A DNA stretch of 64,000 nucleotides, from positions 372,001-436,000 of the forward strand of contig NZ_LAJH01000009.1 of NCBI RefSeq assembly GCF_001292625.1, read 5' to 3'. This document shows, piece by piece, positions 1-7,464 of the stretch. Every line of letters starts with the position of its first letter. Positions within the stretch are counted from its first letter, which is position 1. The DNA is from Shimia sp. SK013 (GTDB lineage Bacteria; Pseudomonadota; Alphaproteobacteria; Rhodobacterales; Rhodobacteraceae). Position numbers and translations under genes: made by a program. A model generated the notes under the pieces. That model was given only the letters and a program-made list of their open reading frames with translations. It had not been told where the DNA came from and did no database searches.

Positions 1-786
1 TGCGGAAAAGCCACCATCCACGTTGACCATCTGTCCGGTCATGTGCCCCGATTGTTTGCTGGCCAAAAACAGCATGACATCCGCGATTTCATCCGGTTGG
101 GCCATCCTATTCTGCATGATCAATTCACCGACGCGGCGCTGAAACTCTTCGCTATGTCCATTAAACACCGCACCGGGAGAAATCGTGTTCACCGTTGCGT
201 CTCGTTGCGCCCAATAACCGGCTAACCAAACTGTCAGACCATGAATACCGGCTTTCGAAACCCCATAGGCACTAAAGTTTTTAAACGGCATGCCCTCATA
301 AATCGGATGGTGCGCGCCGTTTAACGCATACATAGACGCCACATTGATCAGGCTCGCGGGGTATTTGCCGATAATGTCACGATCCATCTGCCGCGCGATC
401 ATAAATGCACCCGTCAGATTGGTGCGCATCGTGCGCTCAAAATCGTCCACCGATGTATCCGCAAAGTCCGGAAAAGGCTTGCCAGCCCCCATCAACATCT
501 CACCAGTAATGGCCGCATTGTTCAGCACGACATTTGGCTTCCAGCCATCGGCCATAACCCTCTGGAAAATGCCCGTTACGGCATTTTCGTCTCCAACATC
601 AAGATGATAGAAGCCAAAGTTTGGGTTACCGCCATGCGTCTCGACCAAGCTGTCCGCGCGTGGTCCTTCCAGATCTGTGGCCACCACTTTTGCGCCCTGA
701 TCCAACATGCGTCGCACATAGGTGGATCCCAAAACACCACCTGATCCTGTGATGAAAACCGTGCGTCCGTCCAGTTGATTACCCAT
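1..786 (-). CDS. SDR family NAD(P)-dependent oxidoreductase, 3' end outside the window
   Basis: Short-chain dehydrogenase/reductase; 262 codons are visible and the stop lies beyond base 1. The Rossmann motif near residues 13-20 is the TGxGGxLG variant (TGSGGVLG). NNAA follows in the middle, then the catalytic Ser at about 151 (INVASM) and the YxxxK pair at Tyr174 and Lys178 (YGVSK). The visible end, VNVDGGFSA, is the usual SDR C-terminus, so only a few residues can be missing. The ATG at 786 lies two bases after the stop of the cytidylyltransferase, and its Shine-Dalgarno (GAGGA) sits inside that gene's last codons, so the two are co-translated. Pairing an SDR with an acylneuraminate-type cytidylyltransferase resembles the ptmA/ptmB arrangement of flagellin or surface glycan loci; that role is inferred from context. 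The substrate is unknown. Confidence 0.85.
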   Translation of the reverse strand, partial: MGNQLDGRTVFITGSGGVLGSTYVRRMLDQGAKVVATDLEGPRADSLVETHGGNPNFGFYHLDVGDENAVTGIFQRVMADGWKPNVVLNNAAITGEMLMGAGKPFPDFADTSVDDFERTMRTNLTGAFMIARQMDRDIIGKYPASLINVASMYALNGAHHPIYEGMPFKNFSAYGVSKAGIHGLTVWLAGYWAQRDATVNTISPGAVFNGHSEEFQRRVGELIMQNRMAQPDEIADVMLFLASKQSGHMTGQMVNVDGGFSA

Positions 787-788
787 GC

Positions 789-1499
789 TCACTTGTCCTC
801 ATCTCGTTTCAAAAAGTCCGCCAGCAGAAACTCAACCATGGCAAAATCCAATGGCGAGTCGATGTCGATGCACCTCTCTGCCGGCATCTCAAAAGGCACA
901 ACGCGGCCCTCATAAATCGTCGACGCATTTCGAAGATAGTCCGGATCCACCACATACGTGCTGGCAGCATGTTCATAAACCGTCGGCGCGGCCTGACGCG
1001 CCCACACGCCTCCTGGCAGGGGTTTTGATACATGCAACGCCCCGGTTTCATCTGGTTCCACCAAATTGAAGTAGGGGTTCTTGCGGGCCTCACAGACACT
1101 CATCACCATGTCAGGCTTGTCATTCTGAAACAGTTTCAATGCACCTGTGATGTCTTCTGGCTGTCGCAAAGGCGACGTGCAATCCAGATCCAGAAATGCG
1201 CTGGCCGTGCGCCCGGCGGCGTTTTGTCCGGCCTCCAAAGCGTGTTGCCAGACACCCCATTTCGGGGCGGCGTCAGTGGCAAGATGTGCCGGCCGCAAAC
1301 CGATGTCCAAGGCACCTTTGGCAACGGCATGCGCGTAAATTTCCTCGTCGTCCGTGGACACCACCACGGCATCCACCATCGGATGCGCAAACAATTGATC
1401 AAGCGACCAGTCGATCAACGGTTTGCCGCCCAATTCCTTAAAGTTTTTCCGCACGACCCCTTTGGAGCCTTTGCGTGCACCGATATGTCCAAGGATCAT
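789..1499 (-). CDS. Acylneuraminate cytidylyltransferase family protein (CMP-nonulosonate synthetase-like)
   Basis: A 236-residue nucleotidyltransferase that should activate a nine-carbon acidic sugar (sialic, legionaminic or pseudaminic type) with CTP. The N-terminal nucleotide-binding signature ARKGSKGVVRKN (about residues 8-19) matches the family pattern of ARxGSKGxxxKN. STDDEEI at about 49-55 and DLDCTSPLR at about 103-111 are the next conserved blocks. The length is typical of the NeuA/PseF/LegF group without a C-terminal hydrolase domain. It is the upstream partner of the SDR gene, with a two-base gap, and no other glycan genes lie further upstream in the window, so it is probably the first gene of an operon running off the left edge. 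The exact sugar cannot be assigned from sequence. Confidence 0.85.
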   Translation of the reverse strand: MILGHIGARKGSKGVVRKNFKELGGKPLIDWSLDQLFAHPMVDAVVVSTDDEEIYAHAVAKGALDIGLRPAHLATDAAPKWGVWQHALEAGQNAAGRTASAFLDLDCTSPLRQPEDITGALKLFQNDKPDMVMSVCEARKNPYFNLVEPDETGALHVSKPLPGGVWARQAAPTVYEHAASTYVVDPDYLRNASTIYEGRVVPFEMPAERCIDIDSPLDFAMVEFLLADFLKRDEDK

Positions 1500-1674
1500 G
1501 CTTGCGTCTCCATTGCATTTGGCCAGCTAATCTAAAGGGCTCATTGTGAAATACGAACCCAAATGCGCCGTTGCAACCGCAATCGCGCGCTCATCACACC
1601 TTGCAGCGACCCGTGCTGAGCACTACATATCCGACCTTACACCAATTCACCAATTCCAGTGCAGGACTGCCACG

Positions 1675-2592
1675 ATGAGTGCCCAAAAAGGAAACCTCGG
1701 CTACAAGCTGTCAGACTACGCAATTCGCGCTTTTCTGGCCGCTGTTAAAGTCCTGCCATATGACACGCGCTTGAGTATGGCTGGCTGGCTGGCCACCAAT
1801 GTGCTTGCTCCCGCAACGGGTAACCGCCAACGCATCCGGGAAAATCTCGCACTGGCGATGCCGGAACTCTCTGAAAAAGAGCGAGAATCCATTGTTAGGC
1901 AGGCACCTCGATCGATGGGTCGGATGCTCATGGAGACTTATTCCGATAAGACATTCCTTGACCGCACTGCAAAGGCGCCGATCTCGGGCCCCGGGAACGC
2001 TGTGCTCGAGCAGGCGCATACCGATGGCAAAGGCGCGCTTTTGGTGACCGGTCATTTCGGGAACTACCTTGCTGTTCGCGGATCATTCTTGTCGCGCGGC
2101 ATGCCAATTGGCGTGCTCTATAAGCGCATGTCCAACCCATATTTCAACGATCACTATGTGGCTGCAATGGCGGATTTTGGCGAGCCGATGTTTGAACGCA
2201 GCCGCCGTGGCATGTCACATATGATCAAGCATCTTCGCGGCGGTGGCTTTGTTGGCATTGTCCATGATCAGCGCATCAACAACGCACCGCTTTATGATTT
2301 TATGGGCAAACCGGCCCGCACTGCGGAATCGGCGGCGGAACTGGCTCTAAAGTACAAAGTTGATTTGGTACCCTGCTACGGAGTACGCCAGCCAGACGGA
2401 AACTACGAAATTGTTACCGAGGCTCCCATTCCGCACACCACAATTCAGGAAATGACCAAAGCGCTCAACGAGAGCCTCGAAGCGCAGGTTCGGGCGCATC
2501 CGGGTCAATGGATGTGGACCCACAACCGCTGGAAAAACGCGGGAAATGACACCAGTGCGGACCGTGACACGGCCGCGCCGTCCGCAAAATAG
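1675..2592 (+). CDS. Lysophospholipid / lipid A-type acyltransferase family protein
   Basis: A 305-residue member of the bacterial LpxL/HtrB-like acyltransferase family, expected to move an acyl chain onto lipid A or a lysophospholipid at the inner membrane. Supporting blocks are NRQRIRENLALAMPEL near the N-terminus, VTGHFGNY at 124-131, MSNPYFNDHYVAAM, GGGFVGIVHDQR and the C-terminal WMWTHNRWK. The ATG at 1675 (MSAQKGN) is preferred over the in-frame codon at 1546 because the upstream 43 residues look non-coding and family members begin about here. The His of the catalytic HxxxxD/E motif is present (His127), but the acid position is Leu132 (HFGNYL). The gene stands alone and diverges from the sugar operon. 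Confidence 0.8.
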   Translation: MSAQKGNLGYKLSDYAIRAFLAAVKVLPYDTRLSMAGWLATNVLAPATGNRQRIRENLALAMPELSEKERESIVRQAPRSMGRMLMETYSDKTFLDRTAKAPISGPGNAVLEQAHTDGKGALLVTGHFGNYLAVRGSFLSRGMPIGVLYKRMSNPYFNDHYVAAMADFGEPMFERSRRGMSHMIKHLRGGGFVGIVHDQRINNAPLYDFMGKPARTAESAAELALKYKVDLVPCYGVRQPDGNYEIVTEAPIPHTTIQEMTKALNESLEAQVRAHPGQWMWTHNRWKNAGNDTSADRDTAAPSAK

Positions 2593-2886
2593 CCCCAATT
2601 CGGGGCCAGAATCGCCATTCACCCCCTTCATACAGAGCTTTCATAATGTGACCCGCCTGCTCGCGGTCACGCTGCTTATGGAGATCTGCCTTGAAACATG
2701 TGCCTGCGTTCGCGCTGGTTCAGACCTCGCGCTTTGAGCGTCTGTTTGAACTCATCCGCCAAGAAAACCTGGTGCAGCAATCTGCCAAAACACCAGCCTC
2801 CACCACTCAACCTGATTTTGTCAGCGAGTTTCTCGTAAAAACCGCGTCAGCATCCTTACGGCCGGCGGCCTAGGCCGGAAGTAGGT
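2593..2886. other. Intergenic stretch between two convergent genes
   Basis: No gene is well supported here. A 60-codon frame starting with TTG at 2691 and preceded by GGAG (2681) encodes a polypeptide of ordinary composition, but it has no recognisable family. A perfect 12-base palindrome, CGGCCTAGGCCG, sits at 2866-2877, close to the end of rlmE. It has no T-run, so I do not call it a terminator. Confidence 0.4.
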
Positions 2887-3609
2887 TTAGGATTGCCCCC
2901 TAAACCCCGAAGCTACAACGAATTTTTCGGAACTATCCGAACGGCTGCTCGGCGGTTTGAAATTTGCCACCTTGGTGAATTTCTGCTTGAGCAGCTTTTG
3001 CAGCTCACCTTCAGCGCCCCCTGCCAAGACTTTGGCCACAAAGGTTCCGCCGTCGTCCAATACGTCAAAGGCAAAATAGGCTGCGGCTTCGCACAACGAA
3101 ATAATGCGCAAGTGGTCGGTTTGTTTGTGGCCGGAACTCGACGCCGCCATGTCGCTCATCACCACATCAGCCTTGCCACCAAGCCATTCTTTAACCTGCT
3201 CGTCAGCCCCTTCGTCCATGAAATCAAGCTGATGGATATCGCACCCTGCAACCGCTTCCACTTCTTGCAGGTCGATGCCCAAAATGGTGCCGATTTTATT
3301 GCCGGATTTCTCACCAAGCGCATTCACCCGTGGCACAGCCACTTGCAACCAGCCACCCGGCGCACAACCAAGGTCCACAATCCGCGCACCCGGAACGAGA
3401 AAACGGTATTTGTCGTCGATTTCCATGATCTTGAAGGCCGCGCGACCGCGATAGCCTTCGGCCTTGGCACGCTGCACGTAAGGATCGTTCAGCTGTCGCT
3501 GCAACCAGCGCGTCGAGCTCAACCGGCGCCCTCGCGCCGTCTTCACCTTAACCGTCAGATCGCGCAACCCGCGACCCGAGGTATTTTTACCCGTTGGACT
3601 TTTAGCCAT
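2887..3609 (-). CDS. rlmE: 23S rRNA 2'-O-ribose methyltransferase RlmE (FtsJ/RrmJ)
   Basis: SAM-dependent enzyme that methylates the 2'-OH of U2552 in the A-loop of 23S rRNA late in 50S assembly. The SAM-binding block reads [15 protein letters not shown]. The K-D-K-E tetrad of the family can be traced: Lys in AAFKIMEID, Asp in VVMSDMAAS, Lys in [10 protein letters not shown] and Glu in [10 protein letters not shown]. The protein has 240 residues, about 30 more than the E. coli enzyme, mainly a basic N-terminal extension ([12 protein letters not shown]). GAGGTG five bases before the ATG supports the start. It lies 63 bases downstream of ppx on the same strand, so the two are probably one transcript. 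Confidence 0.95.
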   Translation of the reverse strand: MAKSPTGKNTSGRGLRDLTVKVKTARGRRLSSTRWLQRQLNDPYVQRAKAEGYRGRAAFKIMEIDDKYRFLVPGARIVDLGCAPGGWLQVAVPRVNALGEKSGNKIGTILGIDLQEVEAVAGCDIHQLDFMDEGADEQVKEWLGGKADVVMSDMAASSSGHKQTDHLRIISLCEAAAYFAFDVLDDGGTFVAKVLAGGAEGELQKLLKQKFTKVANFKPPSSRSDSSEKFVVASGFRGQS

Positions 3610-3672
3610 TACATCACCTCACGCGGTCACTGAGTTTTCCGCACATTCTTCTTCGAAGACTTGGCCAATACC

Positions 3673-4785
3673 TCAATACGGGCCGTCTTCCAACACGCCA
3701 TCTGCGCTCATTTGGGCGTAAAGCAGTCCTTCGCGCAGCCCACGATCAGCAACAGACAGCCGCGTCGTTGGCCAACAGCGCAACAACGCTTGCAAAATTG
3801 CTGAACCCGACATGATCAATGCGTGCCGGTCCTGCCCGATACGCGGATCATCTTTCCGCCCTTTCGGACCAAGCTCCAGATAGCCGCGGATCACCTTGTC
3901 GATCTGGTCACTGGTCATGCGCAACCCGTCAACTTTTGTGCGATCATAACGCCGCAGCCCCAAATGGCTGGCGGCCACGGTTGTCACCGTACCGCTGGTG
4001 CCGACAATCTGGAACCCTTCGCTGGGTGGCGCATCTTTATACGGGGCGAATTCCGCTAGGTTTTCTTCAAAAAACCAGCTCATCAGCGCAAACCGCGCGG
4101 CATCGTCTTCTACATCGCGAAACTGGTCACGCAATGTCGCAACGCCCAACGGCACGCTGATCCAATCCACCACCTTTGCACCTGGAAACGGGCTGTCGTC
4201 GCCACGAAATCCACTGTGCAGCCGCATGATCGCTTTGGGCCGGTCGCGACTTGGCACCGAGGTCAAATCAATCCACACCAGCTCGGTCGATCCGCCACCA
4301 ATGTCCACCACCAACAACTGCTGCGTTTTGGTGCTCACCAAAGGCGCGCAGGAAATCACTGCCAGACGCGCCTCTTCCTCTGTTGGGATAATCTCCAACT
4401 GCAGGCCAGTCTCACGCCGCACTTGGCGGATAAAATCACGGCTGTTCTTGGCGCGCCGACAGGCTTCTGTGGCGACCAAACGCATGCGTTTGACCTTGTG
4501 ACGCTTCAATTTCTGCTGACAGATTCGCAAGGCTTGTATCGTCCGCCGCATCGATCCACGCGACAACCGTCCCGTGGTCTCAAGGCCGGAGCCAAGCTGG
4601 ACAGACTTGCTAAAGCTGTCGACCACATGAATGTGACTGCCCTTAGGTTGGGCAATCAGCATGCGGCAACTGTTCGTGCCCAGATCGAGCGCCGCATAGA
4701 GCGTGCTCGGATCGGGCGGTTTCGGCGCGGGGCTTTCAACCGGTTTTGGGAACGCGCCCGCACCTTCGGGACGCTTGGGCGCCAT
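3673..4785 (-). CDS. ppx: Ppx/GppA family phosphatase (exopolyphosphatase / pppGpp phosphatase)
   Basis: ASKHA-fold phosphatase of the Ppx/GppA family that releases phosphate from polyphosphate or converts pppGpp to ppGpp. DLGTNSCRMLIA (phosphate loop 1), EEEARLAVISC, VVDIGGGSTELVW (phosphate loop 2) and VGTSGTVTTVAA give an unambiguous family call. The 370-residue length corresponds to a protein with only the two ASKHA domains, without the long C-terminal HD-like domain of E. coli Ppx. I chose the ATG at 4785 (MAPKRPEG): GGAGGG lies eight bases upstream, whereas the in-frame codon at 4836 has no such site. It is upstream of rlmE and diverges from the one-carbon operon. Confidence 0.9.
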   Translation of the reverse strand: MAPKRPEGAGAFPKPVESPAPKPPDPSTLYAALDLGTNSCRMLIAQPKGSHIHVVDSFSKSVQLGSGLETTGRLSRGSMRRTIQALRICQQKLKRHKVKRMRLVATEACRRAKNSRDFIRQVRRETGLQLEIIPTEEEARLAVISCAPLVSTKTQQLLVVDIGGGSTELVWIDLTSVPSRDRPKAIMRLHSGFRGDDSPFPGAKVVDWISVPLGVATLRDQFRDVEDDAARFALMSWFFEENLAEFAPYKDAPPSEGFQIVGTSGTVTTVAASHLGLRRYDRTKVDGLRMTSDQIDKVIRGYLELGPKGRKDDPRIGQDRHALIMSGSAILQALLRCWPTTRLSVADRGLREGLLYAQMSADGVLEDGPY

Positions 4786-5034
4786 TTGTAACGCCCTCCA
4801 TATCGTGTTGCCTTCAACGTAGTGCGTCCCCGACAAGGGCGCAATCCCCTGCCCGCCTGCTTGGCCTCAACTTCTTCATGCAAAAGTTTCAAGCCGCTAC
4901 GCCTGTGCACCCCCGCCATGGGTCGCTACAACGACGTGAGGTCGCGGAAAGCGATCACCTTGTCGAAAATGAGCCAAAACTGTTGGCGCGTCTGACTTAC
5001 GAATGAATCTACCAACACCGGAGGAATCACCCCC
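4786..5034. promoter_or_regulatory. Divergent promoter region of ppx-rlmE and the one-carbon operon
   Basis: A 249-base region that must hold promoters for both directions. Visible ribosome-binding sites are GGAGGG for ppx and GGAGG (5021-5025) for the PF13769 gene. The segment around 4960-4985 contains TTGTCGAAA, part of the motif seen at 34789-34801, but without the other half-site. I recognise no riboswitch. Confidence 0.4.
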
Positions 5035-5331
5035 ATGCCCGACGTCACCATCGTTTATTGGCGCGACATCCCAGCCCAGGTCATCGTGGGCAAAGGCCGT
5101 CGTGGATCCAAGAAACCGTTGGCCGAGCGCTTTGAACAGGCGATCGACCGCGCGGCGATGAAGATTGGGGCCAAGGATGCAGACGCCTATCTTGCCGAAT
5201 GGCGCAAGGCGACACCCTATCCGGTTGAGGGAGAGGCGCAGGCCATTTGCGACAGCGAAGTGGCCCGGCTCGAAGAAGAGTTCGATCAAGAGCGCCTCAA
5301 AACGCTGATCGCTAATGAAGGCTGGGCATGA
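5035..5331 (+). CDS. PF13769-type 'virulence factor' family protein, first gene of a one-carbon operon
   Basis: A 98-residue soluble protein of the small family labelled 'virulence factor' (PF13769), whose biochemical role is unknown to me. The conserved start reads TIVYWRDIPAQVIVGKG, followed by a basic RRGSKK segment and a helical, charged C-terminal half with a single Cys (AICDSE). There is no signal peptide or membrane segment. A perfect GGAGG lies ten bases before the ATG. Its stop overlaps an upstream in-frame start of the methylenetetrahydrofolate reductase gene in ATGA, and the Shine-Dalgarno of the preferred MTHFR start follows a few bases later, so translation is probably coupled. 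The placement argues for a role in folate/cobalamin methyl transfer rather than virulence; that is inference. Confidence 0.8.
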   Translation: MPDVTIVYWRDIPAQVIVGKGRRGSKKPLAERFEQAIDRAAMKIGAKDADAYLAEWRKATPYPVEGEAQAICDSEVARLEEEFDQERLKTLIANEGWA

Positions 5332-5357
5332 CACGCCCCTCGTTTTGGGAGGCCGCA

Positions 5358-6284
5358 ATGGCTTTGTTGAATTTTAAGCGTAAGACAGACGAAACAACCA
5401 CCACGTCTCCCGAAATGCAGGCTTTTCTGCAAGGCTACTCCATTGAGGTCATGCCGCGCACGGCTTCCAAGGTTGAGGATTTTCGCGCACTTCTGCCGCA
5501 AGGTACACGCGTCTATATCGCCCATATCGAAGGCACCCCGATCGAGGACATGGTTGCCACGGCCAAACGTATTGCCGACGAAGGTTATGACGTGATGCCG
5601 CATTTCCCAGCGCGCATCATCAAAGATGCCGCCACTCTGGAAAACTGGATAGCCATGTATCAGGGCGAAGCTGACGTGAAACAGGGGCTTATGCTGGCAG
5701 GTGGCGTCGCCCAACCACACGGCGATTTCACCGACTCAATGCAGCTTCTGGAAACCGGCTTGTTTGACAAAGCCGGCTTCACCCGACTGCACGTTGCGGG
5801 CCACCCTGAAGGCAATAAAGACATCGACCCGACCGGCGGCACCGCCAACGTCGACGCGGCTTTGCAGTGGAAACAGGATTTTTCAAACCGTTCCGACGCG
5901 CAAATGGCGCTTGCTACCCAATTCGCTTTTGAGGCTGGCCCGATTATCGACTGGGCCAACGGCGTGAAATCTGCAGGCATTGATATCCCAATCCACATCG
6001 GCATCGCTGGCCCTGCCAAGCTGCAGACCCTGATCAAATTTGCCATCGCCTGTGGTGTCGGCCCGTCCCTCAAAGTGCTGCAAAAACGCGCGATGGATGT
6101 CTCCAAACTGCTTTTGCCGTATGAGCCAACCGACGTTCTCACGGAACTCTCGGCTCACAAGGCCGCAAATCCCGATTTCAACATTGAATCGGTGCACTTC
6201 TTCCCGCTTGGCGGCATCAAAACGAATGCCAACTGGGCCATTGAAAACGGTGGTGCCTCGGCACAGCCCGCCAACGCCAACTAA
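5358..6284 (+). CDS. Methylenetetrahydrofolate reductase family protein
   Basis: A 308-residue TIM-barrel flavoprotein of the MTHFR family, expected to reduce 5,10-methylene-THF to 5-methyl-THF for methionine synthesis. Typical blocks are SIEVMPRTASKVEDF, VYIAHIEGTPIEDM, MLAGGVAQPHGDF, LHVAGHPEGNKDIDPTGG and IHIGIAGPAKLQTLIKFA. The sequence is divergent from E. coli MetF but characteristic of alphaproteobacteria. The ATG at 5358 (MALLNFKRK) follows GGGAGG at five bases, a much better site than the ATG at 5328 that overlaps the preceding stop. The next gene begins nine bases downstream, giving a tight three-gene operon. Confidence 0.85.
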   Translation: MALLNFKRKTDETTTTSPEMQAFLQGYSIEVMPRTASKVEDFRALLPQGTRVYIAHIEGTPIEDMVATAKRIADEGYDVMPHFPARIIKDAATLENWIAMYQGEADVKQGLMLAGGVAQPHGDFTDSMQLLETGLFDKAGFTRLHVAGHPEGNKDIDPTGGTANVDAALQWKQDFSNRSDAQMALATQFAFEAGPIIDWANGVKSAGIDIPIHIGIAGPAKLQTLIKFAIACGVGPSLKVLQKRAMDVSKLLLPYEPTDVLTELSAHKAANPDFNIESVHFFPLGGIKTNANWAIENGGASAQPANAN

Positions 6285-6293
6285 GGACCGCGC

Positions 6294-7373
6294 ATGACCC
6301 GCACAATTATTGAATCCAAAACCAAAACCGCGGTGATGGGCTTTGATCAGCCTTTCACCGTGATCGGGGAGCGCATCAACCCAACCGGTCGAAAAATCCT
6401 CAACGCCGAGCTGGAAGCCGGAGATTTCACCCGAGTGCAAGCCGATGCCATCGCACAGGTTGCCGCTGGCGCGACCGTGCTCGACATCAACTCCGGCGCG
6501 GTTTTCTCCAACAAAATGGCCGAAGACCCCCGTTATGCAGACAACAACTTTGTTGAGCCAACCTTGATGCGCCAACTGATCGAAAAAGTGCAGGAAGTCA
6601 CCGACTGCCCGCTCTGCATCGACAGTTCGGTCCCCGGCGCGCTGGAAAATGGCCTCGCTGCTGCCGAAGGCCGCCCGCTGCTGAACTCGGTCACAGGCGA
6701 AGAGGAACGCCTTGAGCTGGTTTTGCCGCTGGTCAAAAAATACAACGTACCTGTTGTCGCGATTTCCAACGACGACACAGGCATCTCCGAAGATCCCGAC
6801 GTGCGTTTTGCTGTCGCCAAAAAGATCGTCGAACGCGCCGCGGATTTCGGCATTCCCGCGCATGACATCGTGGTTGACCCGCTGGTGATGCCGATTGGCG
6901 CCATGGGCACCGCCGGGCTTCAGGTCTTCACCCTTGTGCGCCGCCTGCGCGAAGAGCTCGGTGTAAACACCACCTGTGGCGCGTCCAATATCTCCTTTGG
7001 CCTGCCCAACCGCCACGGCATCAATAACGCCTTCCTACCGATGGCCATGGGCGCTGGCATGACTTCCGCCATCATGAACCCGGTTGCCATTCCCGTTGGT
7101 CCAAAGAAACTGGCCGAAAAGCGCGCCGAAATCGAAGCAGCGGGCATCGTGATCCCCGACGGTATGGACGACGAAACCATCTGCCGCCTGTTTGGCATCG
7201 GTTCGACCAAATCCCGCGCAGGTAAGGAAATGGAGGCCATCCGCGCCGCCAACTTCCTGACCAACAACGACGACTCTGGCTCGCAATGGATCCGCACCAA
7301 CAAGCCACCGTCAGCGGATGGAGAGGCTGGTGGCCGTGGTGGTCGTCGTGGCAGCCGCCGTCGTCGCGCTTAA
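6294..7373 (+). CDS. Pterin-binding methyltetrahydrofolate:corrinoid methyltransferase (folate module of a split methionine synthase)
   Basis: A 359-residue pterin-binding TIM barrel (PF00809) that should bind 5-methyl-THF and donate its methyl to cob(I)alamin on a separate corrinoid protein. GERINPTGRK near residues 23-32, VLDINSGAV, LCIDSS, SVTGEEER and VVDPLVMPIG are hallmark blocks of the MetH folate domain and of AcsE-like methyltransferases. It lacks the homocysteine, B12 and activation domains of full MetH. To my knowledge roseobacters such as Phaeobacter carry methionine synthase as separate polypeptides, and the matching homocysteine and B12 modules are at 30429-31448 and 34868-35569. 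The C-terminus ends in an Arg/Gly tail (GGRGGRRGSRRRRA) not seen in classical family members. AAGGA precedes the ATG. Confidence 0.88.
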   Translation: MTRTIIESKTKTAVMGFDQPFTVIGERINPTGRKILNAELEAGDFTRVQADAIAQVAAGATVLDINSGAVFSNKMAEDPRYADNNFVEPTLMRQLIEKVQEVTDCPLCIDSSVPGALENGLAAAEGRPLLNSVTGEEERLELVLPLVKKYNVPVVAISNDDTGISEDPDVRFAVAKKIVERAADFGIPAHDIVVDPLVMPIGAMGTAGLQVFTLVRRLREELGVNTTCGASNISFGLPNRHGINNAFLPMAMGAGMTSAIMNPVAIPVGPKKLAEKRAEIEAAGIVIPDGMDDETICRLFGIGSTKSRAGKEMEAIRAANFLTNNDDSGSQWIRTNKPPSADGEAGGRGGRRGSRRRRA

Positions 7374-7401
7374 GCGCTAACGAAAAGCACACAACAAATT
7401 C

Positions 7402-7440
7402 GGGCCAGGCTTTGACTTCCAAAGCTTGGCCCATTTTGGT
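7402..7440 (+). terminator. Rho-independent terminator of the one-carbon operon
   Basis: A 13-bp stem (7402-7414 with 7420-7432, one G-U pair) and a five-base loop ACTTC, followed by ATTTTGGTTG. It lies between two convergent genes. The opposite strand also carries a short T-rich tail after the stem, so it may serve the acyl-CoA ligase gene too. Confidence 0.8.
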
Positions 7441-7464
7441 TGATCACCTGAAAAGTAGGCGGCG

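Noticed and set aside
2691-2873. 60-codon frame starting with TTG
   Set aside because: A GGAG is present, but no family, no conservation evidence and a weak start; kept only as a note in the intergenic entry.
2866-2877. CGGCCTAGGCCG palindrome near the rlmE stop
   Set aside because: No U-run and too short for a terminator; could be chance in GC-rich DNA.
5883-7016. 377-codon minus-strand frame under the MTHFR and pterin-binding genes
   Set aside because: Both sense genes are strongly conserved; the antisense frame is a codon-bias shadow.
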